Source: Pyxicephalus adspersus
Lineage: Eukaryota; Chordata; Amphibia; Anura; Pyxicephalidae
Direction of reading: 5' to 3'
NCBI RefSeq assembly: GCF_032062135.1
Contig: NC_092870.1
Coordinates: forward strand, 1-64,000
DNA length: 64,000 nt
Shown: positions 10,425-20,766 of the stretch, piece after piece
How positions within the stretch are numbered: the stretch's first letter is position 1
Layout of the letters: each line of letters opens with the position of its first letter
Program-made: the position numbers and the translations under genes
The notes under the pieces: model-generated
What the model was told of the DNA's origin: nothing
The model's input: only the letters and a program-made list of their open reading frames with translations
Database searches by the model: none

Positions 10425-11250
10425 AGTTAAACAAGTTTTTACCTATCTGGGAGTCCAAGTTACTAGGCAAGTACCTGATATGTATAAGCTGAATTATACT
10501 CCTATTATCAATAAGATTCTGTCGGAACTAAATAGCTGCAAATCTTTACCTCTATCTCTTATGGGGAGATGCCACTTACATAAAATGATTGGTTTTGCAC
10601 GTTTAATATATCCCATGCAAACACTTCCCTTTTTACTGAGACACTCCGATATTCTAAAACTACATGCTGCATTTACTGCTTTTTTTTTGTGGCAAGGTAA
10701 AACTCCTAGGATTGCTAGACTCAAGCTTACTCAGTCCAAGCAAAGTCTTGGGATTAATTTCCCAGACATACGCAAATATAATTTAGCGTGTCTGCTACGA
10801 TATGTGAAGGATTAGTGGCACTACTCTTCTTTTTATGCAGTTTTCAAGCTAGAATGTCTGTTAGTGTGACCTTGGTCATTGCTTGGTTTACTTAATGCCC
10901 CATATGCTAGCATACCACGCATTATACGCACAAATTTGCTTTTGCGCGATACTTTATTGGCTTGGCGTGAAACCAAAAAATTGTGTCAATATTGGTAAAG
11001 CTCCATCAGTTTCTCTCAGGGTATACAGCAGAAAGTAAATACATTTTGGGAAAGGCGAGGTATCACAAATTTAGGAGACTTACTAGATGTTACTAATTGT
11101 TTTGTCCTTTGATATTCTTCGGGCTAAGTTTGCCCTTCCCTCCCACCACTTTTTATGCTATCTGCAGGTAATTCTGTTTTTTTTTCATGGTTGGGTACTG
11201 CACCTATACTGCCTTTACCTCCCTTTATAGGACGAATCTTGGTCACACCT
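10425..11250 (+). pseudogene. L1/Tx1-like LINE ORF2 C-terminal fragment
   Basis: Translation gives YLGVQVTRQVPDMYKLNY, then a block ending RLIYPMQTLPF, FFLWQGKTPRIARLKL and FPDIRKYNLACLLRY, the post-RT segment of L1-clade ORF2 proteins. After a stop near 10813 the same kind of sequence continues in broken frames (LLLRDTLLAWRE, FWERRGITNLGDLLD). The reverse transcriptase palm is not present. It is an old 5-prime-truncated insert. Confidence 0.75.
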
Positions 11251-11266
11251 GAATCTAAACACTCGA

Positions 11267-11405
11267 TGTAAGGAACTTACCCGCCCTGCGAGCCCGCGGT
11301 GTCCCTGGGGTTCCCAGCCACAGAGGGGGACGCCGCAGTAGCAGGCAGCATGGCCGAGGCTGCTGCCCTGCTCGCAGCTTGTCTGTCTCTACAGGCGGAG
11401 GGATC
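11267..11405 (+). mobile_element. Partial LTR, same family as 38667-39424
   Basis: It begins TGTAAGGAACTTACCCGCCC and matches, in reverse complement, the right part of the solo LTR at about 39287-39424. The match stops at GGGATCC, exactly where that other copy runs into the assembly gap, so I cannot tell whether more of this sequence belongs to the LTR. Confidence 0.7.
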
Positions 11406-11612
11406 CGCCCTGGCCACTCTCTTTCCCTGGCTTTGGATAATGTTGCTCCTGCCACCTTCCGCTACCCCCGCCCTGCCAACCCCCGACCCTGGGACAACAA
11501 TCACACCAAACAGCTACAAAAGACTGTTCGTGCAGCTGAGCACAAGTGGAGAAAATCTGTGTTGGGGCTATATAAATCCTGTTTAATAATAATAAGCAAT
11601 AATAATAATAAT
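11406..11612 (+). mobile_element. CR1/L2/Rex-like LINE fragment with 3-prime (AAT)n tail
   Basis: A frame reads LALDNVAPATF and AAEHKWRKS, resembling the linker before the RT of CR1/L2-type LINEs. It is followed by GGGCTATATAAATCCTG and an (AAT)n run, the tail also present at 33407 on the other strand. The ORF2 piece joined directly to the tail implies an internal deletion. Confidence 0.55.
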
Positions 11613-11694
11613 GTATTTTTCTTTTTTATTCTCTTTTAGCACCCATTGGATGCAGGTGGATTGGGTGAACCCAGTGTGGCCAGGCAGCTTCTAA

Positions 11695-12640
11695 ATGGAG
11701 TCAAGGATGGATGCTCCAAGGTCAAATGATTTGGAACAGGTCCTTACACTTCTACATGAAACTATAACCCAGAATCGTCAGGACAGAGAAATTAACCAAC
11801 AACATATGGCGGGCATGTATAGTCTTTTCCAGGAACAACAACAAAGACATAATGACATGCAGCGTCTGTCTCACGATAAAGACACTTTAACAGGAGGTGG
11901 ACCCTCTGTGCTACCAGCACATTTAGCTGAGGTGATATCAGAGGCGCAGAGTCTAAGGTACCGCCCGATGTTCGCCAGAGCACCCCGCAAAGGGTGTTGG
12001 GCTTTGCTATGAATGGCACCCAGGTTGCAGCCCTCAGACTCACCCGTGCAGGTACCAGCTGACAGCTGTAGATAACCGAAGGCAAAGTACAAAACCGACA
12101 GGCAGATTCAAAACTGAAAACAGGACCAGGTCAGGGCAGGCAGAGGAACAGGCACGGTCAGGACAAGCCAAGGTCAGGAACAGGAAACCAAGACTGGAAC
12201 CTAAATGCTCACAGGAACCTCAGGTAGTAACACCTATTGCTGAAACAATAAGTATCTGACTGAGCCCAGCATATATAGGGAGACTGACAGGCTAGCTGGG
12301 CGGGGACTAGAAGGACAGGTGAGAATCAATTAGCAGGAAGGGCTCGGGAACGCCCTTAAGTCCAGAGCCAGCAGAGCAGCTAAAGCAAGGTGGGAACAGC
12401 TTCTGCTAATCAGACACTATCAGGAGGACAACAAGTACCAGATCAGCAGTGCTGCTGATCTGTGACAGTCTGATTGAATCAGTCTGACAACAAACATCAG
12501 ACATTTTGGGTGCATACATGTTACGAGTTGATCATCTCTGTAATATGTTCAGTGAATCCCTGGGCCAACAATCTCAATTAAGCCAAGCAGTTCCTCGCAC
12601 GCTGGGTTTGCAAATCCCAAGAGCTCTACCTCCTGCATAG
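11695..12640 (+). pseudogene. Gag-like ORF split by a solo LTR
   Basis: An ATG at 11695 opens a Gln-rich, coiled-coil-like frame (DLEQVLTLLHETITQNRQD, MYSLFQEQQQRHNDMQRL). At 11868 it is cut by the LTR at 11869-12467. With the LTR and one GTCTG target repeat discounted, the same frame continues at 12473 with one stop and similar helical sequence (MLRVDHLCNMFSESLG). Upstream lies a pyrimidine tract ending TTTTAG that could be a splice acceptor. I do not recognise the family; a retroelement Gag or a transposon accessory protein are both possible. Confidence 0.45.
11869..12467 (-). mobile_element. Solo Ty3/gypsy-like LTR with 5-bp target duplication
   Basis: On the minus strand the element starts TGTCACAGATCAGCAG and carries a TATA-like CCTATATATGC. 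At its other end the plus strand reads TCTCACGATAA, one base from the TGTCACGATAA seen at 30626. GTCTG lies on both sides (11864-11868, 12468-12472). No internal retrotransposon sequence is left, so it is a solo LTR. The motif GGTGGACCCTCTGTG is shared with the fragment at 30626-30775. Confidence 0.85.
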
Positions 12641-13456
12641 CTGGCTCCAGCTCTTTCAGGCCCGGCTCCAGCTCCTGCAGGGCCAGGACCCAACACCAGG
12701 TCCAGGTCATGCCGGCCTGGTGAGGCGGCCCGCGGTTGTGCTTATCCAAATCAGTAGGTGAATGCTGGATGCCAGGTGCCAAGTGAGACCTGATTCCTGT
12801 CTTATTTTTCAACAAAGTGTAACATCATTAAATGTTTTCATGACTCCATGACGCCTTCAGTGTTTGAGTTCTCCTGCGTGAAGACATTTGTTTGGATAAG
12901 ATAGCCTAGTGTCTGTTTTCTGTTTGACCAATGTCCACAGGTTAGTGTACCTCACAATTATTCTACACTTCACCTATATAAGTTTAGTTTGATGTGGCCC
13001 AAGTACGTTCAAAATGCAGTTTTGCTATCTCATCCAAGAAGAATGTGAAAGTTTTGAAATGTGGCTAAAAATAATTCTAATCAAGTATGAAGTCTCAACT
13101 CAATACTATAGTAGTATTGTTGTAATGACCTTAAAATCTCAAAACTAGTTACTAAAATGCGATTGCATCTTTGTTCACTAAATGAGCACAAATATAGTTA
13201 TTGGTAGGGAACAAATATGGCACACCTCACTTCTGACACTTGCCTCTAAAAGGTAAATGTGCTTGCTAATTGGCCAACTACATTTCTGTTGTTTAAACTG
13301 ACATACTAAGGGGTATTGTTGAATGATGTTACAATCACATTTAGTTTGAAGAGGACATATCTAACAAACACAACTACGTTACTTTTAAGGTCACATGATA
13401 TGTTTGAGGAGTTGACCCGAGAGGAATGCAGGAATGGTGGCAACTCTTCCAAGCTT
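12641..13456. other. Non-coding stretch, pre-insertion host of an L1 tail
   Basis: No feature I can name. A short plus-strand frame reading MFEELTREECRNGG at about 13400 is cut by the L1 tail at 13471; before insertion it ran into GTAGGATAAG. It may be a remnant of a transposon ORF but is too short to assign. Confidence 0.3.
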
Positions 13457-13470
13457 AAAAACAGGTTGGT

Positions 13471-13837
13471 TACCACCACCCAGGCGTACCTTTCAGTCCA
13501 CAATGAGGCTGATAATGCTGAGGATTTATTTTGAGTAACGAGGCTGTTATTGAATTTATAGCTATGTGTTCCCTATCCTATTATATTTGGCCATTATTCA
13601 GCCTGGCCTGCAATGCCATACCCCTCCCCCTCTTCTCCCTCTTCCTCTATTTCTATTTTTCTTTTTTTGTTGTTTTGTTTATAATCCAAAAATTACCTGT
13701 GTTCAGTCATACTATTTTGTCTGTTAATAATATGTCTGTTATGCGGAAGATGATGATTATTTTGGATAACTGTATGTTTCAATGTTCAAAACTTGTATGT
13801 ATGACAGTTCACTGAATAAAAAATAAAATTATTAAAA
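13471..13837 (+). mobile_element. 5-prime-truncated L1-like tail with 14-bp target duplication
   Basis: AAAAACAGGTTGGT occurs at 13457-13470 and again at 13838-13851. The DNA between ends with a stop codon, a pyrimidine-rich 3-prime UTR, AATAAAAAATAAAATT and an A tract that merges with the duplication. This is a classic target-primed reverse-transcription product. Only the last few codons of an ORF remain. Confidence 0.85.
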
Positions 13838-14242
13838 AAAAACAGGTTGGTGTAGGATAAGAGCATGTTATATATTTTGCTGTGCAAACCATTGTGTAAA
13901 AACTTAATTTTTTTTTGTGTTTTTGTTTTGTAAAGAAGAACTAAAGATGTGAAGAAAAGCCTGCGAGAATGTTTTTAAATGTGTGACTTTGTGTCACACA
14001 GACAGAACAACAGAAATACCTAAATAAAAACAGAAATACCTAAAGGTAAATATTGCTTTAAGTTTTTTTTTTTATTCCCCCCCCCCAACGGAATTTTTGT
14101 AAACCAAATAAATATATAAATACTTATATTTAAAATATAAAATTGTAAAACTTTTAAAAAACATATTTACAGATTTTTTTTTTTTTTTTAAACCTATAAC
14201 GTCTGGGCATACCCTGAGGAGGGGCCATCCCCATCTGATGCT

Positions 14243-17200
14243 CTATGGCAGACATCCTCCTGTGGATCCATTACAGGCCATCCCGTAGAGTTGCTGCGCG
14301 GTAAAGAAAAAACAAAGAATATATTAACCAGAAGAGTTGGGGAAAAAGTACAGTCCTTGGAAAAACAAATAAAACATACCAGCAGGATGTCTGCCATGTC
14401 TGCCATGTCGCTGGGGTGGGGACCTGCCTCCATCGAGCTTGAACTGGCTGTGTATGTGGAAGGAGACAAAGAAAATTAGAGAGGTAAGTAGAGCGAATGC
14501 AATAGTATAATGCAGCTAGTTCTTAAATTGCACAGTGCCAAAGAATGAAAGTTATGTTATCTAGTTTCATCAAGGTATGACTGTTTTGTTGTTTACACCA
14601 AGCAAAACAAGAAAGAAAGCTGCTTCCTGGGGCCAAGCTAATTATTGCAATGGAACTAAAGTGATGCAGTATGGTGTCAATGAAGGTTGGGGCTTTTCAC
14701 AAGGGACAGATTTGGCTAACTGACACTTAACACTGCCTAGACATGAAGCTTGTGATACACTCCTAATGATACTATTGAAGCTGTCCCTACCAAACTATAT
14801 CCTAGTTTATATTATTTGGCCTAAAGGAATGTTCACAATATAGAAAAACTATAAATACTTACATTCAAATGAGGAACTTGTGTCCTCTGGAGGAGGTGAT
14901 GTCAAGGCCGCTCCAATAGCTGTAGATAAAAAATAAACAGCATAAGTAAAAGTGGGTGGGCCAGACTAAGGTAGATTTGTAAGGTTAGTCAGGGATAACA
15001 GATTATTGCTGAATTTCTAACCGATACTTTTTGGTTATTAAAAAAAAATTGGGATAAAACATTTGCCAGTAAGGTACAACTGAACAACTTATGTCTATTT
15101 TTCTTCATGTTAGCCAACAACCTGGAAAGAACCTTCATTTGTGAAAGTAGTGTGAGAATGTAGTACAATTGATGAAAGGCCAGTACCCCTAAGTAATATA
15201 AATATAAGTTACTGTAGTACCTGTGCCAAGCCTTTTTTTTTGTAAATAGACAAGGAAGGGATAGACTTGATTAAAACTAGATAAAATCCTTTTTTATGTT
15301 GTATAAAATAATCCTATAAACATACCAGTATACATGAATCATGCAAACACAATAAGAGAAAACCTTTTGTGTTTACTATACATAATACAAAATCTCTTAG
15401 CAATGTATAGTATTGATGTGTTTTAGGAAAGGATGTTCATCCAACACTAAATTCAAAGGTCAGAATATTTAGTACTGTTATTATGGTCTCTCCGGACGCA
15501 TTTCGCCCTATTGGGTTTCCTCAGGGGACAACAAGACTCTACAATTCAATAGATCATGGTATGTACACAAACTGTAAACCATCAATAGAAATACATAATG
15601 TTAGATTCCTATTCATAAGCAGTAACTCACTTGATATATTGACCCAGTAGAAAGTACTAATGATAGGATGAAGGATCATAAGCTGAACTCACATCAAGGG
15701 CCAGAGTTTTAGATAGCAGGTAAGTAGGTTGGATAAGCACTATAATGGATAGAATCTAAATTTGAAACCACTAAAATTAATATTATGAACTGCCATTGTC
15801 AAATTCAAAATAGTTAAACTTACTTGGACGTTATAATGGTTAGTGTAACTTATTGAGTATTCATTTCTTAGGTCAAAAACATGGGAATTGGGGGTATTCC
15901 ATGAGAAAGCAAATATTTCAATGGTAGGAATAAAGTATTTATGAGAAAAATTGTAAGATAATGCAATTAATTAGTTGTCCAAAATATGGCATACCTGAGA
16001 TGTGTTCCATACGGAACCTAATAGAACTATTGGTGAAAGATATCTGTAGCCTTGGTATAGTTACCTCTATAAATAAATGAAAAGCAGTTGATAAGTACAC
16101 CATAAGATACTTGTAGCTATATATAGATGTACTCCTTGGGGTACATAAACATATGTTAGTAGGATATGAAGCTTGTATACATATAGTGAGCAATGTTCTT
16201 AAGAGACTGATATTATGATGATGTACTTATTCGATAACTGAGGAGTACAGGAGTAAGAAATTAATCCAGTACTGCAAAGTGAAGAAAAAGAAAAGGGAAA
16301 TAGTAAAAATTGATTACATATAACCCATAGCTAAAACGATTTTAGTTGGAAGAGATAGTAATACCTTAAGTGTTAGTCGACTTACTGTTGTACTGGTGTA
16401 GAAACAATAACAGCAGGAGGAGCTGGTGGCAGCTGTTCAAAAAAGGACTGGCGCCATCTAAAGCTCGTCCTTATATGAGAAGCCATGTGAGATCATAAGG
16501 GGGCAATGCTTTGTGCACCAGCCTCCCGGTGTCAATAAAGTTGTGTAAAGTTTGAGATTAAGTTTAATGCTAACGGCTTCCCCCCTTAGACAGGAGCCAA
16601 TGATCCATCAATCTAGGTAGTAGTCCCGCCTAACGCTGGGCGGGACTAGACATTTCAGCTCCTCCCCACCAGGAATGCCTTCACTTGCTAATAGACGGGA
16701 GAATAGTCTCCCTGTCAGCAGAGTCCTGGACATTGCAGCAAAAGGAACACGATGGATGGACGATCGCAGCGGGACCAGGTAAGTGATCGATAAACCCGAA
16801 CTTTTCTCACTGTATTTACATACAGTGAGAAAAGTTCGCGGTTATCGAAAATAGTAACTTTTTTTACCCCATACCAAGGTCGGGGTTATTGGTTAGGTGG
16901 TTAATGTTAGAATCTCAATTCATTGTATGCAAAGAAAACTTTTTTTACACAGGATTATAACATGACTTTTAGTAATTGCAATATTGTGAATACCACATAT
17001 TTGAAAAGGAAAATTTGAATAAACTGGGAAATTCAAGAAAAAGAAGACAATCATTTTTCAATAGCTAGCATTCTCCACAAATAACGACAAATGACATAAG
17101 ATCTTTTAGACCCAGTGCTATGGTGGCTTTTAAAGTTGAGATCCATTTAGTCTCTGCTTGTAATAAAATCTTATCCAGAGTTTTCAATGTTATGATTTAT

Positions 17201-19161
17201 ACCCACATGATAGCTTATGGGGGTTGTCATCTTTCCGGTGTTAATAGAATAAACATGCTCGTAAATTCTCTTACGTAAGGCTCTTTTGGTTTTGCCAATA
17301 TAAAATGAATACTCAATAAGTTACACTAATCATTATACCATTTTAAGTTTAACTATTATTATCATTATAAGTTTAACTATTTTGAATTTGACAATGGCAG
17401 TTCATAATATTAATTTTAGTGGTTTCTAATTGAGATTCTATCCATTATAGTGCTTATCCAACTGTTGCACCTCAAGATTGTTTATGAATATGTAAATGTA
17501 TATAGAGATATATATATATGTATAAATATATAGATGTATTCATGTACGACTAGGTATGTGTGGTTCCTAATAATTAGACTGTATCTAACTAGCATGACCC
17601 AATACAGTACAAAAATGTTGTGTTTTAACATGAAACTGTGTATCTTGTCTTACCTTGTTTCTTAATTAAACTGTTTGAATGACTAGCTATTATTTGTGCA
17701 TGAACCTTCTTTAATTGAATATCTATATGCATTGATAGAGGATATAATTTCCATATTTATGCAGATAATTAGATAAAATATACTTAATCAACACCAACCT
17801 ACTTACCCGCTATCTAAAAGTCTGGCCCTTGATGTGAGTTCAGCTTCTGATCCTTCATCCTATCATAAGTACTTTCTACCGGGTCAATATATCCAATGAG
17901 TTACTGCTTGTGAATAGGAATGTAGCATTATGTATTTCTATTGATGGTTTATAGTTTGTGTACTTACCATGATCTATTGAATTGTAGAGTCTCGTTGTCC
18001 CCTGAGGAAGCCCATTAGGGCAAAACGCGTCGGGCGAGACCGTAATAATGGTACTAAATATTCTGACCTTTGAATTCAGTGTTGGATGAACATCCTTTCT
18101 TAAAACACATCAATACTATACATTGCTAAGAGATTTTGTATTATGTATAGTAAACATAAAAGGTTGTCTCCTATTGTGTTTGTAGGATTATTTTATACGA
18201 CTTAAATAAAGGATTTTATCTAGTTTTAATCAAGTTTGCCATAAAGAGCTGCTAATTGTTCTATCCTTTTCTTGTCTAGTGTGAGAATGTGTTTGATTAA
18301 AACATTTTTAACAAAAGGGCAGCACGGTGGCCCATAGGTAAGTGCTCTGGCCTTTGCAGCGCTAAGTCCCAGGTTTGAATCTCAGCCAGGACACTATCTG
18401 CATGGAGTTTCCAGATGCTCCCCGTGTTTGCATGGGTTTCCTCCAACATCCCAAAAACATGCAGTTAGGTTAATTGGCTTCCTCTCTAAATTGACCTTAC
18501 ACTGTATTAATGACATATGACTATGGTAGGGACATTAGATTGTGAGCTCCTTTTAGGGACAGCTAGTGACCTGATTATGGACTCTGTACAGCGCTGCCTA
18601 ATATGATGGCACTATATTAATACTGTGTAATAATAAAAAGTAATTCTAAGGTTAGCTTACAGGCAATGTCCTCGGCCTTGGCCACCTTCTCCCCCCTCGT
18701 CTGAGGACTCTGGCTGCTGAGGTTGGGCAGTGGGCTTCTCCTTCACGGCGGACTCCTCCTCCACATCTTGTGGCACGGTCAGCCGCCTGGCTGGCAGCTC
18801 CGCAATCAGCATCCGCCGTGATGGAGAGTTGGCTGTAATATGAAAAAACACAAACATCAAAAATTAATAAAGGTAAGAAAATATAGAAAGTGAGAAACAG
18901 TCCTAAGTCCAGACAATACTACCTTCCCCAATCAAAAAACATTCTAAAACCTTGCCCCTTAACAAGAGAAGAAGGATGGATGTGGTCCCCCACTTCGCAG
19001 AAGAAATCCAGTCTCCTCCGCTTCAGGTCGCTCCAAGTGTGCTGTAACTGTACCACACTTGGGCGACTCTCTGCAGGGATCCACAGCCTGTCTGCGAGCC
19101 TCTCCATAGTCCGCCACTTGGCGTAGATCAATGGCTGCTGATCGTACCGCCAGAAAAGCAT
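14243..19161 (-). CDS. Spliced SANT/Myb-like DNA-binding protein gene (five exons, predicted 177 aa)
   Basis: Proposed exons, in transcript order, are 19161-18951, 18832-18686, 14919-14863, 14447-14380 and 14293-14243. Every intron is GT-AG (donors GTTTTA, GTGGCC, GTAAGT, GTATGT; acceptors after ATTACAG, CTACAG, ACACAG, GCGCAG) and exon phases match throughout (1,1,1,0). Exon 1 reads YAKWRTMERLADRLW and LQHTWSDLKRRRLDFF, resembling a SANT/Myb-like trihelix of the kind carried by PIF/Harbinger transposons and their domesticated relatives. Exons 2-4 are acidic, Pro/Gln/Ser-rich; the C-terminus is short. AATAAA on the minus strand lies near 14070. An alternative exon-2 donor at 18661 (GTAAGC) would shift the frame and stop in exon 3. 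A 3.1-kb PLE and a SINE sit in intron 2. Nuclear DNA binding is inferred. It may be a transposon gene or a co-opted one, and the N-terminal helix looks incomplete. Confidence 0.6.
15486..15536 (-). ncRNA. Hammerhead-ribozyme-like motif in PLE left arm
   Basis: On the minus strand the order is CTGAGGA, a short hairpin (ACCC/GGG), GAAA, a two-base loop flanked by two potential pairs, and GTC. The outer arms contain GTCT and AGAC. This matches the core order of small type-I hammerheads known from Penelope-like elements, whose stem III has only about two pairs. An extra A follows the first box. Self-cleavage is not demonstrable from sequence. Confidence 0.5.
16568..16900. mobile_element. TTAA-flanked MITE with strong hairpin
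   Basis: TTAA lies at 16564-16567 and 16901-16904. The right part carries a near-perfect palindrome (AACTTTTCTCACTGTAT and its inverse around 16800-16840) and ends with a CCGA...TCGG pair and GGTTAGGTGG before TTAA. A close relative is at 57620-58118. TTAA targets suggest a piggyBac-type source. The left boundary is less certain than the right. Confidence 0.6.
17050..17310 (-). pseudogene. GIY-YIG endonuclease fragment of the first PLE
   Basis: The minus strand reads SFYIGKTKRALRKRIYEHVY, then TTPISYHV, and after a stop EAKWI/L-like sequence. This is the GIY-YIG endonuclease part of Penelope-like elements (FYIGKT is the second half of the GIY-YIG signature, followed by the conserved Arg helix). 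It resembles 58980-59360 of the second PLE. The RT domain that should precede it is absent. Confidence 0.75.
17988..18040 (+). ncRNA. Hammerhead-ribozyme-like motif in PLE right arm
   Basis: The order is GTCTCG-loop-CCC, CTGAGGA (18002-18008), hairpin GCCC/GGGC, AAAAC-GC-GTC, then GGGCGAGAC. GTCTCG and CCC can pair with CGAGAC and GGG to form stem I with an internal loop. The usual G that opens the GAAA box is A here, so this copy is probably a weakened or inactive variant. It is the inverted counterpart of the motif at 15486-15536. Confidence 0.5.
18317..18640 (+). mobile_element. V-type SINE with tRNA-like head
   Basis: The head includes AAGTGCTCTGGCC and GGTTTGAATCT, the latter close to a pol III B box. 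The central domain has TGCATGGAGTTT and TTAGGTTAATTGGCTTCC. The tail reads TACAGCGCTGCCTAATATGATGG followed by an AT-rich end with a short TAATAA run. Such tails match LINE partners of this type. It lies in intron 2 of the SANT-like gene. Confidence 0.75.
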
Positions 19162-19823
19162 TGTCAAAAGAAAAAAAATCTTTATTTTTCCAACAAAGAC
19201 CTCTTAAACAACCAAAAAATATATAGCAGATTGATTTTATAGTGCAAATTGACATAGTTTGTTTGTTTGAACTGTTAATAATGTGTGTATATACAGTCAG
19301 AGACATTAGTATAGATATGTATGTGTATATTATTACTAATATTCTTCATGATTCAACCCCACTAAGCTAAATCCTAGTTAGAAAATTTGAAAAACACTAA
19401 TTAGTCTCCTAGATGTAAACTCTCTTCATTCTGTTTCAGTTTGAGTGAAGCATAAGTGCCACGCATACATACAATCAAGAGCAAAAATATTACCATCGTT
19501 ACATTTTGTTCGAAAATGCAGCACGTTTATTTATTTTGTTGCCACTGGAAGAACACTAAAAAAGGGGAGAAATACAAAACACACTATCTATGTGAGACAG
19601 TTGAATGATGTGTCTTCCCAAAAATGGATTTTGGTCTCATCTATCCAGAGGACATTCTCTCAGAAGGCTTCCACTGTCCTCTGGACAAAGAGAGTTTCCA
19701 GCCTTGCTTGATAGTTAGGAGGCTAATTAGTGCTCTTCAAATGATCTAGCTAGAATTCAGCTTAGTGGGGTAGAATCATGAAGATTTTTCGTAATTGTAT
19801 ACACACATCTAAATATGTGTATG

Positions 19824-20743
19824 TACATGGTTCTCACCAGCCACCTTTTAGTGGGTGGAGCACCCTAGTGCCATGACTCCTCTACCCAGCTCTCATCCGC
19901 AGCTCTAATCCATTGAAAGGACAATAGAGAGGCTGCTCCATTCTCAGCTATCATCCATGCAGAGGATTCCAGCTGATGATAAGAGCTGGGCACTGAGAAC
20001 AGCGCAGCTAGAATGAGATCAGGACACAGGCTGTCCCTCCCCCATTCTGTAACTGTGCTGTGGCTTCTATAGAAAAAAACTAAAAAATTCTGAAATTGTA
20101 TCCACCCAGTGGGCATGTGTAATGACATCATCGGCACAGTGTGATAGCTGCGTGTGTGAATGCTGCATGTGATGTTCTGCAGCCTTACAACTCGATACAA
20201 GCACAGAGGACCCTCATAGCCAATAGTCAAAATGTATATACAAAATCTCAGCCCACCAGATTTCAAGCATTTTAAGATATGGGGATCACAATTTAAAACA
20301 CTTGTGAAAATACAACATTGGGAATGCATTTTCAAAAACAAGTGTGCCTAGGAGTCCTTAATTGAAAATGCAAATTGGGCCCCCCCCCTACATAGCAAGG
20401 AGCAAGATTCCCCTACTTGAACCTACATTTTCTGCTTTCTGCACCTAACCATTCCAGATAAATTGGGTTTCCATGAAATGTAGGTATAGATTTAGGGACA
20501 CCACCCCAATTCTCCTTGCTATGTAAGTGGCCCAGGGGGGCCCAAAATTTGCCTTTTCACTTTTGGGCTTCTAGATGCACTTGCTTTTGTAACAGCAACA
20601 ACCCCAAAGAAATTTGGTTTATTAGTAGCTAGTAGGGTCCTCGGTGTACCCCCAAAATTTGAAGTTGTTACAAACAAGGGTTTAGGAGATCTGAAGGAGT
20701 GAAGATGGTGAGTTGTTAGGATGATGAATATGACAAGCAGCCT
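19824..20743 (+). repeat. 0.9-kb interspersed repeat flanked by a 23-bp direct repeat
   Basis: The same 23-base sequence occurs at 19801-19823 and 20744-20766 (it contains ATCTAAATATGTG), exactly bracketing this repeat. A second, longer copy at 47130-48400 shares many phrases, for example TAGGAGTCCT(T/A)AATTGAAA, CATAGCAAGGAGCA and AATATGACAAGCAGC. No coding capacity and no poly(A). A minus-strand frame of 158 codons at 19865-20341 is not preserved in the second copy. Confidence 0.55.
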
Positions 20744-20766
20744 TAACACACATCTAAATATGTGTA

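Larger units (their letters stand above)
15162..18276 (-). mobile_element. Penelope-like element with inverted flanks and 14-bp target duplication
   Basis: TAGTGTGAGAATGT occurs at 15148-15161 and 18277-18290. Inside, a left arm (about 15248-15870) and a right arm (about 17290-18276) are inverted copies of each other, with small indels. Between them lie a minus-strand GIY-YIG fragment (17050-17310) and a nested TTAA-flanked MITE (16568-16900). The RT is missing. PLEs are known for terminal repeats in direct or inverted order and for variable-length target duplications, which fits. The stretch 15870-16560 shows no ORF. The element lies in intron 2 of the SANT-like gene. Confidence 0.75.

Noticed and set aside
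18661..18685. Longer exon 2 using the GTAAGC donor at 18660
   Set aside because: Strong donor, but it shifts phase and gives a stop in exon 3; the GTGGCC donor at 18686 keeps the frame through all later exons.
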